From positions 1 to 13,006 of the forward strand of contig JAPLTI010000125.1 in assembly GCA_026398285.1 (NCBI GenBank): 13,006 nucleotides of DNA. Reading direction: 5' to 3'. The DNA comes from Verrucomicrobiota bacterium (GTDB taxonomy: Bacteria > Verrucomicrobiota > Verrucomicrobiia > Chthoniobacterales > Terrimicrobiaceae). Each line of letters starts with the position of its first letter. Within the stretch, counting starts at the first letter, position 1. Under the pieces are notes generated by a model. The model saw only the letters and a list, made by a program, of their open reading frames with translations. It was not told the origin of the DNA and did no database searches. The position numbers and the translations under genes are program-made. Below, piece by piece: positions 1 to 6,584 of the stretch.

Positions 1-1
1 T

Positions 2-805
2 GGCACAAGCGGCTCCACAGTAAACCTGAACGCCAATACCCTCACCATCAACGGAAGCGCAACCACCACCTACAGCGGCGGCATTTCCGGCACCGGCAAC
101 CTCGTGAAAAACGGCAGCGGCACCCAAACCCTCTCCGGAGCGACAACATTCAACGGCACCACCACGGTCAACAGCGGCACCCTCCAAGCCGCCACAGCCA
201 ACGCACTCGCCAACACCTCCAAAGTCGTCCTGAACAACGGCGGTTCCTTCTTGGTCACAGCAGAGAACGCCGTCAACGACGACGCTGCCATCCATCTCAA
301 TGGCGGCCGTATGGCCATGAGCGGAAACTTCAACGAAACCGTAGGCGCGCTCACTCTCAGCGCCAACTCCACCCTCGATTTCTCCGGCTTCGTCGGCACG
401 CTCCGCTTCGGCAGTATCGCTTCTAGGGCAGCCGGAGCCAACCTGGCCATCTGGAACTGGAGCGGAAGAACCGAATACGGAACAAACTACGGCACTTACC
501 CGAACTCCAGCAACCTGGTCTTTACAAACAACTCCACCCTCTCCTCCAACCTCGCTAATATCAGCTTCTACAGCGACTCCGGCGTCACCTCCATTGGAAG
601 CGGCTTTGAACGAGGATTCTCAGGCGGCGGAACCGAGATCATAGCCGTCCCCGAAACCGAAACCTACTTCTACGCCGTCGCCCTCCTCGCTGGCATCGTC
701 ATCCAATTCCTCCGCCGCCGAGCCAAACGAAAATCTTCGGAGCGTCAACTTCCCGCATTCGCGACTCGCGCCACCGCGCGCCAGCGCGATCGTTCGCCAA
801 GGTAG
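2..805 (+). CDS. Autotransporter-type beta-strand-repeat surface protein with PEP-CTERM-like tail (5' end missing)
   Basis: Partial gene: the frame is open from the first bases, so the N-terminus lies outside the window. The visible part is rich in Gly, Ser, Thr and Asn and contains the repeat typical of autotransporter-associated beta-strand regions (around positions 104-210, LSGATTFNGTTTVNSGTLQ), which is expected to form a beta-helix. Near the end comes VPETETYFYAVALLAG, a hydrophobic stretch and a basic cluster RRRAKRK. This is the layout of a PEP-CTERM sorting tag, in which exosortase would cleave and anchor the protein at the cell surface; the second Pro of the usual VPEP is Thr here. 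About 25 residues follow the basic cluster, which is unusual because such tags normally end there. The last ten codons and the TAG stop fall inside the repeat element at 775-970. Ligand and role are unknown. Confidence 0.8.
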   Translation, partial: GTSGSTVNLNANTLTINGSATTTYSGGISGTGNLVKNGSGTQTLSGATTFNGTTTVNSGTLQAATANALANTSKVVLNNGGSFLVTAENAVNDDAAIHLNGGRMAMSGNFNETVGALTLSANSTLDFSGFVGTLRFGSIASRAAGANLAIWNWSGRTEYGTNYGTYPNSSNLVFTNNSTLSSNLANISFYSDSGVTSIGSGFERGFSGGGTEIIAVPETETYFYAVALLAGIVIQFLRRRAKRKSSERQLPAFATRATARQRDRSPR

Positions 806-970
806 GGACGCCGCGCTCTCCGAGGCGTAGGCTACGAGCCGGAGGCCGTCGGGGTCCGACTTACGCGGCAAAGCCGCCATTGCATCCAGAAGAAACGCCG
901 CTTCACGGCTGAAATTTGGGGTCATGCCGGAGGATGGACCCTCCCAAGTTCCGAATCGCGCTGCCGCGCA
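775..970. repeat. Structured repeat element, copy A (MITE-like, 196 bp)
   Basis: The left end CGCGCGCCAGCGCGAT and the reverse complement of the right end TGCGCGGCAGCGCGAT match at 14 of 16 bases, so the unit has terminal inverted repeats. Inside are small hairpins: CGTAG-G-CTACG near 825, GCGGC-AAA-GCCGC (865-877), GCCG/CGGC (897-909) and GGAGG-ATGGAC-CCTCC (929-944). The last 120 bp match copy B (1297-1415) with about six differences. No target-site duplication was seen. It overlaps the end of the upstream gene. No transposase is encoded, so it is either a non-autonomous element or a REP/MITE-like repeat. Confidence 0.75.
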
Positions 971-975
971 GTTCC

Positions 976-1000
976 TGTAGCGGCGTCTCTATGAGCGCCG
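976..1000. repeat. Left arm of a 25-bp long-distance inverted repeat
   Basis: The reverse complement of this stretch recurs at 1507-1531 with one mismatch in 25; the common core is CGGCGCTCATAGAGACGCCG. The two arms bracket about 556 bp that hold repeat copies B0 and B. The arm starts six bases after copy A ends. Either these are ends of a composite insertion or two inverted copies of another short dispersed repeat. Confidence 0.7.
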
Positions 1001-1038
1001 CAAGCCTTGGGCGGAGCACCCCCTGCCGTAGGTAGTGG

Positions 1039-1068
1039 AGGTGTCGTAGTCTGGAGGCTATGACACCT
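1039..1068. repeat. Short inverted repeat (hairpin)
   Basis: AGGTGTCGTAG pairs with CTATGACACCT around an 8-base loop, an 11-bp stem with one G-T wobble. No T-run follows, so it does not look like an intrinsic terminator. It sits in the gene-free stretch between copies A and B0 and is probably part of the same repeat-rich material. Confidence 0.45.
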
Positions 1069-1171
1069 ACAGCATCGTTATTATCCAGATGGGAAATCCT
1101 CAAGCCGCCTTCTTGCCATTCAAACTAGGGGTCAGTGTTCATTTTCTTTCATTTTTGCAAATCAACCGCCC

Positions 1172-1256
1172 CCCGCAGAAACGCCGCTGTGCGGCTGAAG
1201 TTTGGGTCATGCGAGGACGATGAACCCTCCCAGGTTGCGAATCGCGCTGCCGCGCG
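1172..1256. repeat. Structured repeat element, truncated copy B0
   Basis: Only the right half of the unit is present. It begins near the AGAAACGCCG block, keeps the hairpin GCCGC-TGT-GCGGC (1183-1195), then TTTGGGTCATGCGAGGA, and ends in the terminal repeat ATCGCGCTGCCGCGCG (1241-1256). Its last six bases are shared with the left end of copy B, so the two copies abut head to tail. At the junction ATCGCGCTG and CAGCGCGAT form a perfect 9-bp stem (1241-1266). The left boundary is approximate. Confidence 0.65.
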
Positions 1257-1415
1257 TCAGCGCGATCATTTGCCAGGGTAGGGAAGCCGCGCCGCCGGGG
1301 TCCGACTTACGCGGCAAGGCTGCCATTGCATCCAGAAGAAACGCCGCTTCACGGCTGAAATTTGGGTCATGCCGGAGGATGGACCCTCCCAAGTTACGAA
1401 TCGCGCTGCCCCGCG
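1251..1415. repeat. Structured repeat element, copy B (165 bp)
   Basis: Same orientation as copies A and C, with left end CGCGCGTCAGCGCGAT and right end ATCGCGCTGCCCCGCG. Compared with copy A it lacks about 30 bp in the middle, including the CGTAG-G-CTACG palindrome, while positions 1297-1415 are about 95% identical to 851-970. Near identity to copy A implies recent spread or gene conversion between the two. Confidence 0.75.
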
Positions 1416-1615
1416 CCACTTCATCTAAAAATGATTTTGCTATCCATGATTTTGTCAAAAAGAGTTGAGAGTTGAGAGACCAGTGTCGAGGGGCGCTACC
1501 AATTCCCGGCGCTCATAGAGACGCCGCTGCAGAACCCTCCTGGCACTTGAATATTGTCAAAATCGTCACATTCCACCCGTTGATGCGATAAGGCCTTTTT
1601 CCGAATCCTGCCATC
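1416..1615. other. Gene-free stretch upstream of the Rpn gene
   Basis: No coding region is supported here. The stretch holds a 7-bp direct repeat (AGTTGAG, a little over two copies, about 1461-1478), the right arm of the long inverted repeat (1507-1531) and an AT-richer leader to the Rpn start at 1616. No convincing -35/-10 pair and no Shine-Dalgarno sequence were found, although the promoter of the Rpn gene should lie here. Confidence 0.4.
1507..1531. repeat. Right arm of the long-distance inverted repeat
   Basis: Matches the reverse complement of 976-1000 at 24 of 25 bases, with 22 consecutive identical bases. It lies about 85 bp before the Rpn start codon, so the Rpn gene is outside the interval bracketed by the two arms. 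Confidence 0.7.
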
Positions 1616-2590
1616 ATGCCGTCTCGAAAGGCCACGATCCACCACCCGCACGACAAACTGGTCAAGTCGACCTTTTCAGACCCCGACAACGCCCGCGCCT
1701 TTCTGGAAGCCCATCTCCCGCGCAAACTCACGCGCCGCATCGATTGGAGCACGCTGACCCTCGTGTGCGGCAGTTTCATCGACCCCGAGTTTGCCGCCAC
1801 CTCGAGCGACCTTCTCTTCACCGTAAAAATCGACTGCCAACCCGCCTTCCTTTACATCCTCTTTGAGCACCAAAATCAGGAAGACCCGCTCATCGGCCTG
1901 CGCCTGCTCACCTACATGGTCCGCATCTGGAACGACTATCTCCGCAACAATCCCCTCGCCACGAAACTCCCGGCCATCCTGCCCCTCGTCCTTGCGCAGG
2001 ACAACAAACCGTGGAAAAGCTCCACCCGCTTCGCCGACTTGATCGACATTCCCGAAGGGGCAGGGGAGGACATCAAAAAATACATCCCCGACTTCGAATT
2101 CCAGCTCGTGGAGTTGTTCCGGATGCCTTTCGAAAAAATCCTCGGCACGCCGATGGGCATTCTCACCCTGCGGGCCCTGAAAGCCGAAAAGCTCCAAGCC
2201 CTGCTGGACGACGCGGTCTGGGACGAATCGTTGCTGATCCAGTTGCCATCGGCGTCCTTCGAGATGCTGATGCGCTACATCCTAGACCGAGACCTTGACA
2301 AGCCCGCCTTTCGCAGGAGACTAAAAACACTGCACAGTCCCAAACTCAGTCAAAACGCCATGTCACTCGCCGAACAATTCCGTCAAGAAGGTCGCCAAGA
2401 AGGCCATCAGGAAGGTCTGATCTTCTCCAAGCAACAAGACATTCTCGAAGCGCTGGAAATCCGGTTCCAGCGAGTGCCAGGGGGCCTGCGTGAGGAGATC
2501 GGATCGATCGCCGACGCCAAAAAACTCACGCACCTTCACCGCTCGGCCATTACCAGCGCCGACCTCGAATCCTTCGCAGCCGAACTCTGA
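1616..2590 (+). CDS. Rpn family recombination-promoting nuclease/putative transposase
   Basis: A 324-aa protein of the Rpn (Transposase_31) family: Mg-dependent DNA endonucleases with a PD-(D/E)XK core, linked in E. coli to RecA-independent recombination and, more recently, to phage defence. The N-terminus has the family signature HDKLVKSTFSDPDNARAFLE (residues 12-31). The core residues appear as SDLLF (D65) and FEHQ (E84, Q86), followed by the conserved DPLIGLRLLTYMVRIW. The C-terminus has the low-complexity QEGRQEGHQEG tract (near residues 257-267) common in this family. An in-frame stop at 1589-1591 makes ATG 1616 the first possible start; no Shine-Dalgarno is seen. E. coli rpn genes encode a small C-terminal inhibitor from an internal start. 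Internal ATGs exist here (for example 2360), but none has a clear ribosome-binding site. Repeat copies lie on both sides. Confidence 0.88.
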   Translation: MPSRKATIHHPHDKLVKSTFSDPDNARAFLEAHLPRKLTRRIDWSTLTLVCGSFIDPEFAATSSDLLFTVKIDCQPAFLYILFEHQNQEDPLIGLRLLTYMVRIWNDYLRNNPLATKLPAILPLVLAQDNKPWKSSTRFADLIDIPEGAGEDIKKYIPDFEFQLVELFRMPFEKILGTPMGILTLRALKAEKLQALLDDAVWDESLLIQLPSASFEMLMRYILDRDLDKPAFRRRLKTLHSPKLSQNAMSLAEQFRQEGRQEGHQEGLIFSKQQDILEALEIRFQRVPGGLREEIGSIADAKKLTHLHRSAITSADLESFAAEL

Positions 2591-2598
2591 GTCGACCC

Positions 2599-2795
2599 CG
2601 CGCGGCAGCGCGCTCGTTGATTCAAGGTAGGGTCGGCGCGCTCTACGAGGCGTAGGCTAAGAGCCGGAGACCGCCGCTGACTCATCTGCGCGGCAAGGCC
2701 GCAATTGCATCAAGAAGAAACGCCGATCCTCGGCTGAAAAATGGGTCATGCGAGGACGATGAACCCTCCCTGGTTACGAAGCGCGCTGCCGCGCG
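2599..2795. repeat. Structured repeat element, copy C (197 bp, perfect 16-bp terminal repeats)
   Basis: The left end CGCGCGGCAGCGCGCT (2599-2614) is the exact reverse complement of the right end at 2780-2795. It differs from copies A and B at the fifteenth base on both ends, so the pairing is kept by a matched change. Internal hairpins are GCGGC-AAG-GCCGC (2690-2702) and GCCGA-TCC-TCGGC (2722-2734). It begins 8 bp after the Rpn stop codon, in the same orientation as the copies upstream. No target-site duplication is evident. Confidence 0.8.
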
Positions 2796-2939
2796 TCAGC
2801 CTTTGCCGTGCTTGGGTTGAATGGGGGGGGATATACTCTGTATGGCGTTGAATGCGCAGGCTGGAGTCGTTTGTGATTTTGCGAATGGCCCCTAAAAATG
2901 TTGAGGGAAGGTGGCAGGCGGGTTCTCGAAAATCCTGAT
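2796..2939. other. Intergenic stretch after element C, downstream of phnE
   Basis: About 144 bp between copy C and the phnE stop codon. It contains a run of eight G around 2823-2830 and no supported gene. No stem-loop with a T-run was seen that would end the phn transcript. Confidence 0.35.
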
Positions 2940-3707
2940 TTACTGGGCCGTGGGTGCCAGTTCCCGCCGGATGCGTGAGCCTGCGAAATCGAGGATTATC
3001 ACGGCCGCCAGGATGCATGTGAGGACGGCGGCGAAGTTGTTCCATTGGTAGAATTCCTGATAGGTGTGCAGCCAGGAGCCAATGCCTCCGGCTCCCACAT
3101 AGCCGATGATGGCAGCGGAGCGGATATTGTATTCCAGCATCCACAGGATATGGCTCCAGACGATCGGCCGCGCATGGGGCCAGATGCCGTATTGGAAGGC
3201 TTGTAAACGGTCGGCGCCTGTGGCTCGCAGCGCCTCGCTTACTCCAGGGTCGGCGCTTTCAAAGGCATCGCTGAAAAATTTCCCGAGGTAGCCGATCGAG
3301 TAGATCGATAGGGCCAGAACGCCGGCGCCGGGATTCGCTCCCAGGACGGCCACGGTGAGGAGTGCCCAGACGAGTCCGGGAATGGCTCGGATGGCATTGA
3401 GTAAAAATCGCATCAACGCGACGACGGGTGTCGGCGCGGTTGTTTTGGAGGCTGCGGCTGCGACTGGTATCGAGAGGAGCGCGGCAGCTGTTGTCGCCAG
3501 AACGGCCATTTGAAATGTCTCCCACAGTGAGGGCAGGATCTGGGGCAGGATGGAAAAATCCGGCGGCCAGAATCGTGAAAGAAAGCGCGTGAGATTTGCC
3601 GCATAGTCGAGCGTGCGGCCGGAGGGTGCGATGACTGGCAGGGAAAAGAGGACTGCCAGAAGAAGAAGCAAAAACGCCACACGGGGCGCATCAAGCCGGG
3701 GCCTCAA
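2940..3707 (-). CDS. phnE: Phosphonate-type ABC transporter permease (PhnE-like)
   Basis: A 255-aa inner-membrane permease with an N-terminal hydrophobic segment (about residues 10-28) and further membrane spans. PhnE signatures are the IRAIPGLVWALL segment (about 107-118), the EAA-type loop EALRATGADRLQAF (158-171), which contacts the ATPase, and NIRSAAIIGYVGAGGIG. It would form the membrane channel of the importer with PhnC and PhnD. The start is TTG at 3707, overlapping the phnC stop in the sequence TTGA; it is supported by a strong Shine-Dalgarno (GGGGAGG, 6 bases before TTG) inside phnC. The next in-frame ATG would remove the first membrane span. Last gene of phnD-phnC-phnE. Confidence 0.88.
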   Translation of the reverse strand: MRPRLDAPRVAFLLLLLAVLFSLPVIAPSGRTLDYAANLTRFLSRFWPPDFSILPQILPSLWETFQMAVLATTAAALLSIPVAAAASKTTAPTPVVALMRFLLNAIRAIPGLVWALLTVAVLGANPGAGVLALSIYSIGYLGKFFSDAFESADPGVSEALRATGADRLQAFQYGIWPHARPIVWSHILWMLEYNIRSAAIIGYVGAGGIGSWLHTYQEFYQWNNFAAVLTCILAAVIILDFAGSRIRRELAPTAQ

Positions 3708-4408
3708 CAGGCGCCTCCCCCCGATAACTCCCAGTGGCCCGCGTTGAGACGCAGGGTGGAATCTGCGAATTCCTCAGCGAGCCCGCGGTCGTGCAGGGCG
3801 CAGAAAACGGTGCAGCCATTTCGTGTGCACTCGGATTTCAGTAGACCGAGAACGCTGCGCGCGGTCGCGGGATCGAGGTTTGAGACGGGCTCGTCGGCTA
3901 GAAGGCACTCCGGCTCGGAAATGAGCGCGCGAGCCACAGCGACGCGTTGACGCTCTCCGCCTGAGAGTTGGGAAACCGGCTTCGAGGCGAGGCATTCCAG
4001 CCCCAGTTGGGCGAGGAGCCGGTTGGCTTGCGAGCGGTCGGAACTTGGAAAGCCAAAAAGCGTTCTCCAGCCCGGGCGCGTTCCGAGCAGACCGCAGAGG
4101 ACATTCACTTCGGCGGTGGCATTCGCTGTCAGTCGTAGGTGTTGAAAAACCAATCCCAAGCGTTCCTGGAACTGGCTTGGCGTGTGGGCGCCCCCTTTGC
4201 GGCAGTGGTAGGTGATCGCGCCGCTGGATGGCTTCAGCAGGCCCGCGAGGCAGCTCAAGAGGCTGCTCTTCCCGACGCCCGAGTGGCCCTCGATCGAGAC
4301 AAAACTGCCTCGGCGCACGGAGAGATTGAGTTTTTCCAGAACGGGACGACCACCGCGCGAGACCGTGAGATCTTCGATATGAATTTGATTTGTTCCGTTG
4401 CGGGTCAT
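3704..4408 (-). CDS. phnC: Phosphonate-type ABC transporter ATP-binding protein (PhnC-like)
   Basis: A 234-aa ABC ATPase that would power uptake with PhnE and PhnD. It has Walker A GHSGVGKS (41-48), the Q-loop VFQH (Q89), the ABC signature LSGGE (148-152), Walker B ECLLADEP (167-174), a D-loop SNLDP and the switch histidine in ALHD near residue 208. The ADEPVSNLDP stretch and the insert around TLFGFPSSDRSQANRLL resemble the PhnC subfamily. The ATG lies three bases after the phnD stop and the gene overlaps phnE, so the three are one operon. No good Shine-Dalgarno is seen, so translation is probably coupled to phnD. The subfamily call is firm; the actual substrate is not shown. Confidence 0.88.
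   Translation of the reverse strand: MTRNGTNQIHIEDLTVSRGGRPVLEKLNLSVRRGSFVSIEGHSGVGKSSLLSCLAGLLKPSSGAITYHCRKGGAHTPSQFQERLGLVFQHLRLTANATAEVNVLCGLLGTRPGWRTLFGFPSSDRSQANRLLAQLGLECLASKPVSQLSGGERQRVAVARALISEPECLLADEPVSNLDPATARSVLGLLKSECTRNGCTVFCALHDRGLAEEFADSTLRLNAGHWELSGGGAC
3714..3720 (-). promoter_or_regulatory. Strong Shine-Dalgarno deciding the TTG start of phnE
   Basis: On the minus strand GGGGAGG is followed by six bases and TTG. Because TTG is a weak start and overlaps the phnC stop codon, this site is the main evidence for the phnE N-terminus and for translational coupling with phnC. Most other genes in this window lack any Shine-Dalgarno. Confidence 0.65.
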
Positions 4409-4411
4409 CGC

Positions 4412-5299
4412 TCAGTTCTGTTGACCTTGCACAAAGTCTAGGGCGTTCACTACCGGCAAGAGGTGGGCATCCGCATCGCACTCCACCAATCGGGAAGTGA
4501 ACACAGCGTCCCTCAAGGTCGGGTTTTTGTCTGAAAAATTCTGGACGGCTTTGAGAAGTTGCTGACGGGCGCCGGGCGAAAGGCGTTTCGAGATCGCGAG
4601 CACATGCGTGGGCACCGGACCCTGCGTATCGACTACTCTGAGCCGAGCTTTTTGCTCCGGCGTGAGGTGTTTGTCTTTCTCAAATACATAATCGCTCACA
4701 GCCGCCGCCTCGGCCTCGCCGGCCAGAACGCGCTCGACGGCGCTCATGTATCCTGTTCCATACCAGACATTCCCTTGTCCGAATAAGTCTTCGGGTTTTG
4801 TCGAGATGAGACCGGCATTTTTCAAATCCAGAAGTGGAATGAGGTATCCGGATGTGCTTGTGCGGCTGGCGAAGGCGATGGGCTTGTCACGCAGATCGGC
4901 AATCGATTTGTAGGGCTTGTCGGCAAGGGCAATCCAAAGGCTCTCGTAATGACGCTCGCCATCGATTTCGCCCACCAGAAGGACATCGGCGGCATTGGTT
5001 TTGCGAGCGTTCACCATGTCTGTCGCGCTCAGGTAGCCCAGGTCGATGGACCCGTTTGACAGGCCCTCGACAATCACCGCCGAGGAGAGGGGGATAATGA
5101 CTTTCACCGGACGCCCGATGGCCGCTCCAAGAGCTTCCGCGAGGGCCGTGCGCTCGGAAAACATTTTGTCCGGATCCTTGTCGGGCTTCAAGGCCACCAC
5201 GACCTCGGGAGCCAAATCTTCGGAAACGGCGGGCGAAACCACGGCAAACAGCACAAACGCCAATGAGAGAAATGTTTTGAAAAAAGGAGCCGTGCGCAT
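4412..5299 (-). CDS. phnD: Phosphonate/phosphite-type ABC transporter substrate-binding protein (PhnD-like)
   Basis: A 295-aa periplasmic binding protein. Residues 1-26 form a signal peptide (MRTAPFF, a hydrophobic core, then AVS before EDL). PhnD features are LGYLSATD near 87-94, TSTSGYLIPL (147-156), which in known members cradles the phosphorus oxyanion, and AAAVSDYVFE (198-207), whose Asp matches a ligand-binding Asp of the family. The stretch YGTGYMSAV (180-188) has Tyr184 where E. coli PhnD-like proteins usually have His in a GSHEAS-type motif, so ligand preference may differ. First gene of the operon, with a 19-bp palindrome five bases before the ATG. AAGG directly abuts the ATG and is too close to act as a normal Shine-Dalgarno. 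No C-P lyase or phosphite dehydrogenase gene is nearby, so the substrate is open. Confidence 0.87.
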   Translation of the reverse strand: MRTAPFFKTFLSLAFVLFAVVSPAVSEDLAPEVVVALKPDKDPDKMFSERTALAEALGAAIGRPVKVIIPLSSAVIVEGLSNGSIDLGYLSATDMVNARKTNAADVLLVGEIDGERHYESLWIALADKPYKSIADLRDKPIAFASRTSTSGYLIPLLDLKNAGLISTKPEDLFGQGNVWYGTGYMSAVERVLAGEAEAAAVSDYVFEKDKHLTPEQKARLRVVDTQGPVPTHVLAISKRLSPGARQQLLKAVQNFSDKNPTLRDAVFTSRLVECDADAHLLPVVNALDFVQGQQN

Positions 5300-5303
5300 C
5301 CTT

Positions 5304-5322
5304 ATTGAGATCGCATCTCAAT
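5304..5322 (-). promoter_or_regulatory. Perfect 8-3-8 palindrome upstream of phnD, likely operator
   Basis: ATTGAGATCGCATCTCAAT reads the same on both strands apart from the 3-base centre, and lies 4 bp before the phnD ATG. On the minus strand TTGTCA (5335-5330) is a near-consensus -35; a -10 at normal spacing would fall inside the palindrome, although no clear -10 is seen. This fits a repressor operator for the importer operon. The regulator cannot be named; the size and symmetry would suit several dimeric families. Confidence 0.5.
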
Positions 5323-5371
5323 CGCGTTTTGACAAGCTAATCGCGTGTTGTTCGCTGCGGTCGCGGGGGGA

Positions 5372-6523
5372 TTAGCGGAGGGACGCTGGAGGGCAGTAGA
5401 TCGCGAGGGGTTCGCGATTCCAGATGGCACCGCTTTGCTCGCGTTCTTCGGGAGTTGTGAAGGTGTAGTTGTCGAGTATGGCGCGGATGAATTTGGGAGG
5501 TTGCTCGGGGAAGGGATTTTTTTCCAGCAGGTCCAGAACCTCTGGGGAGCCTTCAAGCAGGCGGGCGAGGAAGGATTGAAACCACGGAGTCGTTTCCACG
5601 CGGTTGAGCGCGGCGAACCACATTTGCCAGTCGAGTCGCGGTTGGTATGGGGCGACGGCAGGGAGAGCGTGGTCGGGAGCGCCTGGCTTGTAGCGGAATT
5701 CGTAGGTCTTCCACCCGTGGCCGTCGTTGCTGCCTTGGACGATGATTTCATGGCGCTGTGTGGTCATTACGGCGAAAAGTCCATAGCCATTGACCGTTCG
5801 AAACGGCGCAAGAAGCGAATGGACTCCGGCGAGAGGCGCGAGAAAACTTGGGATCGTTCGGAACGCCGAGGCGAGGGGGATGAGCGAGAGCAGAAGGATC
5901 GAAGCAAGAACCGGGATTCGCATCCACCGCATGACAAACACGGCGGGCGCCGGTTTTTTCCGAAGAAATCCGGGCCAGCAGCGGTCATCGAGAAGGAAAA
6001 GGCACAAGGCTGTGGAGAGGAGGTTGAAGAAGGCGAAATTGCCTGTGAGCGCGATTCCGGCTTGCAGCGCGATGGTGGACCACGCCGCAAGCAGTCGGGG
6101 ATTCCTCGGCAGGAAAAAAGCGAAGGGCAGGACGAGTTCGACAACAAACATGAGCGCGCAACTGGCCACGAGGATTTCCGCTGGAAGCTGCTGTGCGAAC
6201 CATGCGACGGGATTCGGCAGGGGCTGGGTGAAAAAATGGAACTCGAGCGCTGTGAGGCTGCGCCAGGTTGGGTCGCCGCTGGTGAGCTTCACCACCCCGG
6301 AACTGAACATGAGGCGGAATAAAAGCGCCACAGCCAGAAACCGCGCCAGTCGGGGAGGCTCGCACGCAGAGAGATTCGGGCGCAACCGCCATGGAGAGAG
6401 AAATACCGCGAGGAAGCCGACCTCGATGAGCAAAGCGTCCCACTGGAAGCTGTAGAAATCCCGCCCAGCGACACAAAGTGACAGCATGACGGCCCAGAGG
6501 CTCAGAAAGCAGAGCGGCTGCAA
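5372..6523 (-). CDS. Lipase maturation factor family protein, C-terminal part of a broken gene
   Basis: A 383-aa reading from a TTG at 6523 that matches the lipase maturation factor (LMF1) family: multi-pass membrane proteins which in animals help lipases fold in the ER; the bacterial role is unclear. Hallmarks are FYSFQWDALLIEVGFLAVF, the membrane segment ending GVVKLTSGDPTWRSLTAL, TQPLPNPVAWF, GNFAFFNLLSTALCLFLLDD, VNGYGLFAVMTTQRHEIIV and the C-terminal PRLDWQMWFAAL. The homology continues upstream of TTG in the same frame to about 6607 (AWLSPGLEILNTLVCIGVAA), with no start codon before the stop at 6620-6622. So the TTG is probably not a genuine start. The expected N-terminal part is in another frame, in the DCC gene ending at 6585. 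See the entry at 6585-7046 and the finding on the frame break. Confidence 0.75.
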   Translation of the reverse strand: MQPLCFLSLWAVMLSLCVAGRDFYSFQWDALLIEVGFLAVFLSPWRLRPNLSACEPPRLARFLAVALLFRLMFSSGVVKLTSGDPTWRSLTALEFHFFTQPLPNPVAWFAQQLPAEILVASCALMFVVELVLPFAFFLPRNPRLLAAWSTIALQAGIALTGNFAFFNLLSTALCLFLLDDRCWPGFLRKKPAPAVFVMRWMRIPVLASILLLSLIPLASAFRTIPSFLAPLAGVHSLLAPFRTVNGYGLFAVMTTQRHEIIVQGSNDGHGWKTYEFRYKPGAPDHALPAVAPYQPRLDWQMWFAALNRVETTPWFQSFLARLLEGSPEVLDLLEKNPFPEQPPKFIRAILDNYTFTTPEEREQSGAIWNREPLAIYCPPASLR

Positions 6524-6584
6524 GACTCCCAGCAGGGCCAGTAGTGAGGCGGCAACGCCGATGCAAACGAGTGTGTTTAAAATC

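Noticed and set aside
1039..1068. Hairpin as a terminator of the surface-protein gene
   Set aside because: No T-run follows the stem and it lies more than 230 bp after the stop codon.
620..1458. Minus-strand readings at 620-925, 903-1103 and 1207-1458 that share a stretch like GSAIRNLGG and REAAFLLDAMAALPRKSDP
   Set aside because: They are translations of the repeat copies. The shared stretch is not kept open in all copies (B0 and C have stops in it), so they are repeat-derived and not genes.
2746..3144. Minus-strand 132-aa reading ending in GSALRNQGGFIVLA
   Set aside because: It overlaps phnE in another frame and its tail is a translation of repeat copy C.
5345..6322. Plus-strand 325-aa reading opposite the LMF gene
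   Set aside because: Low-complexity, charged sequence with no family features; the minus-strand frame carries clear LMF motifs.
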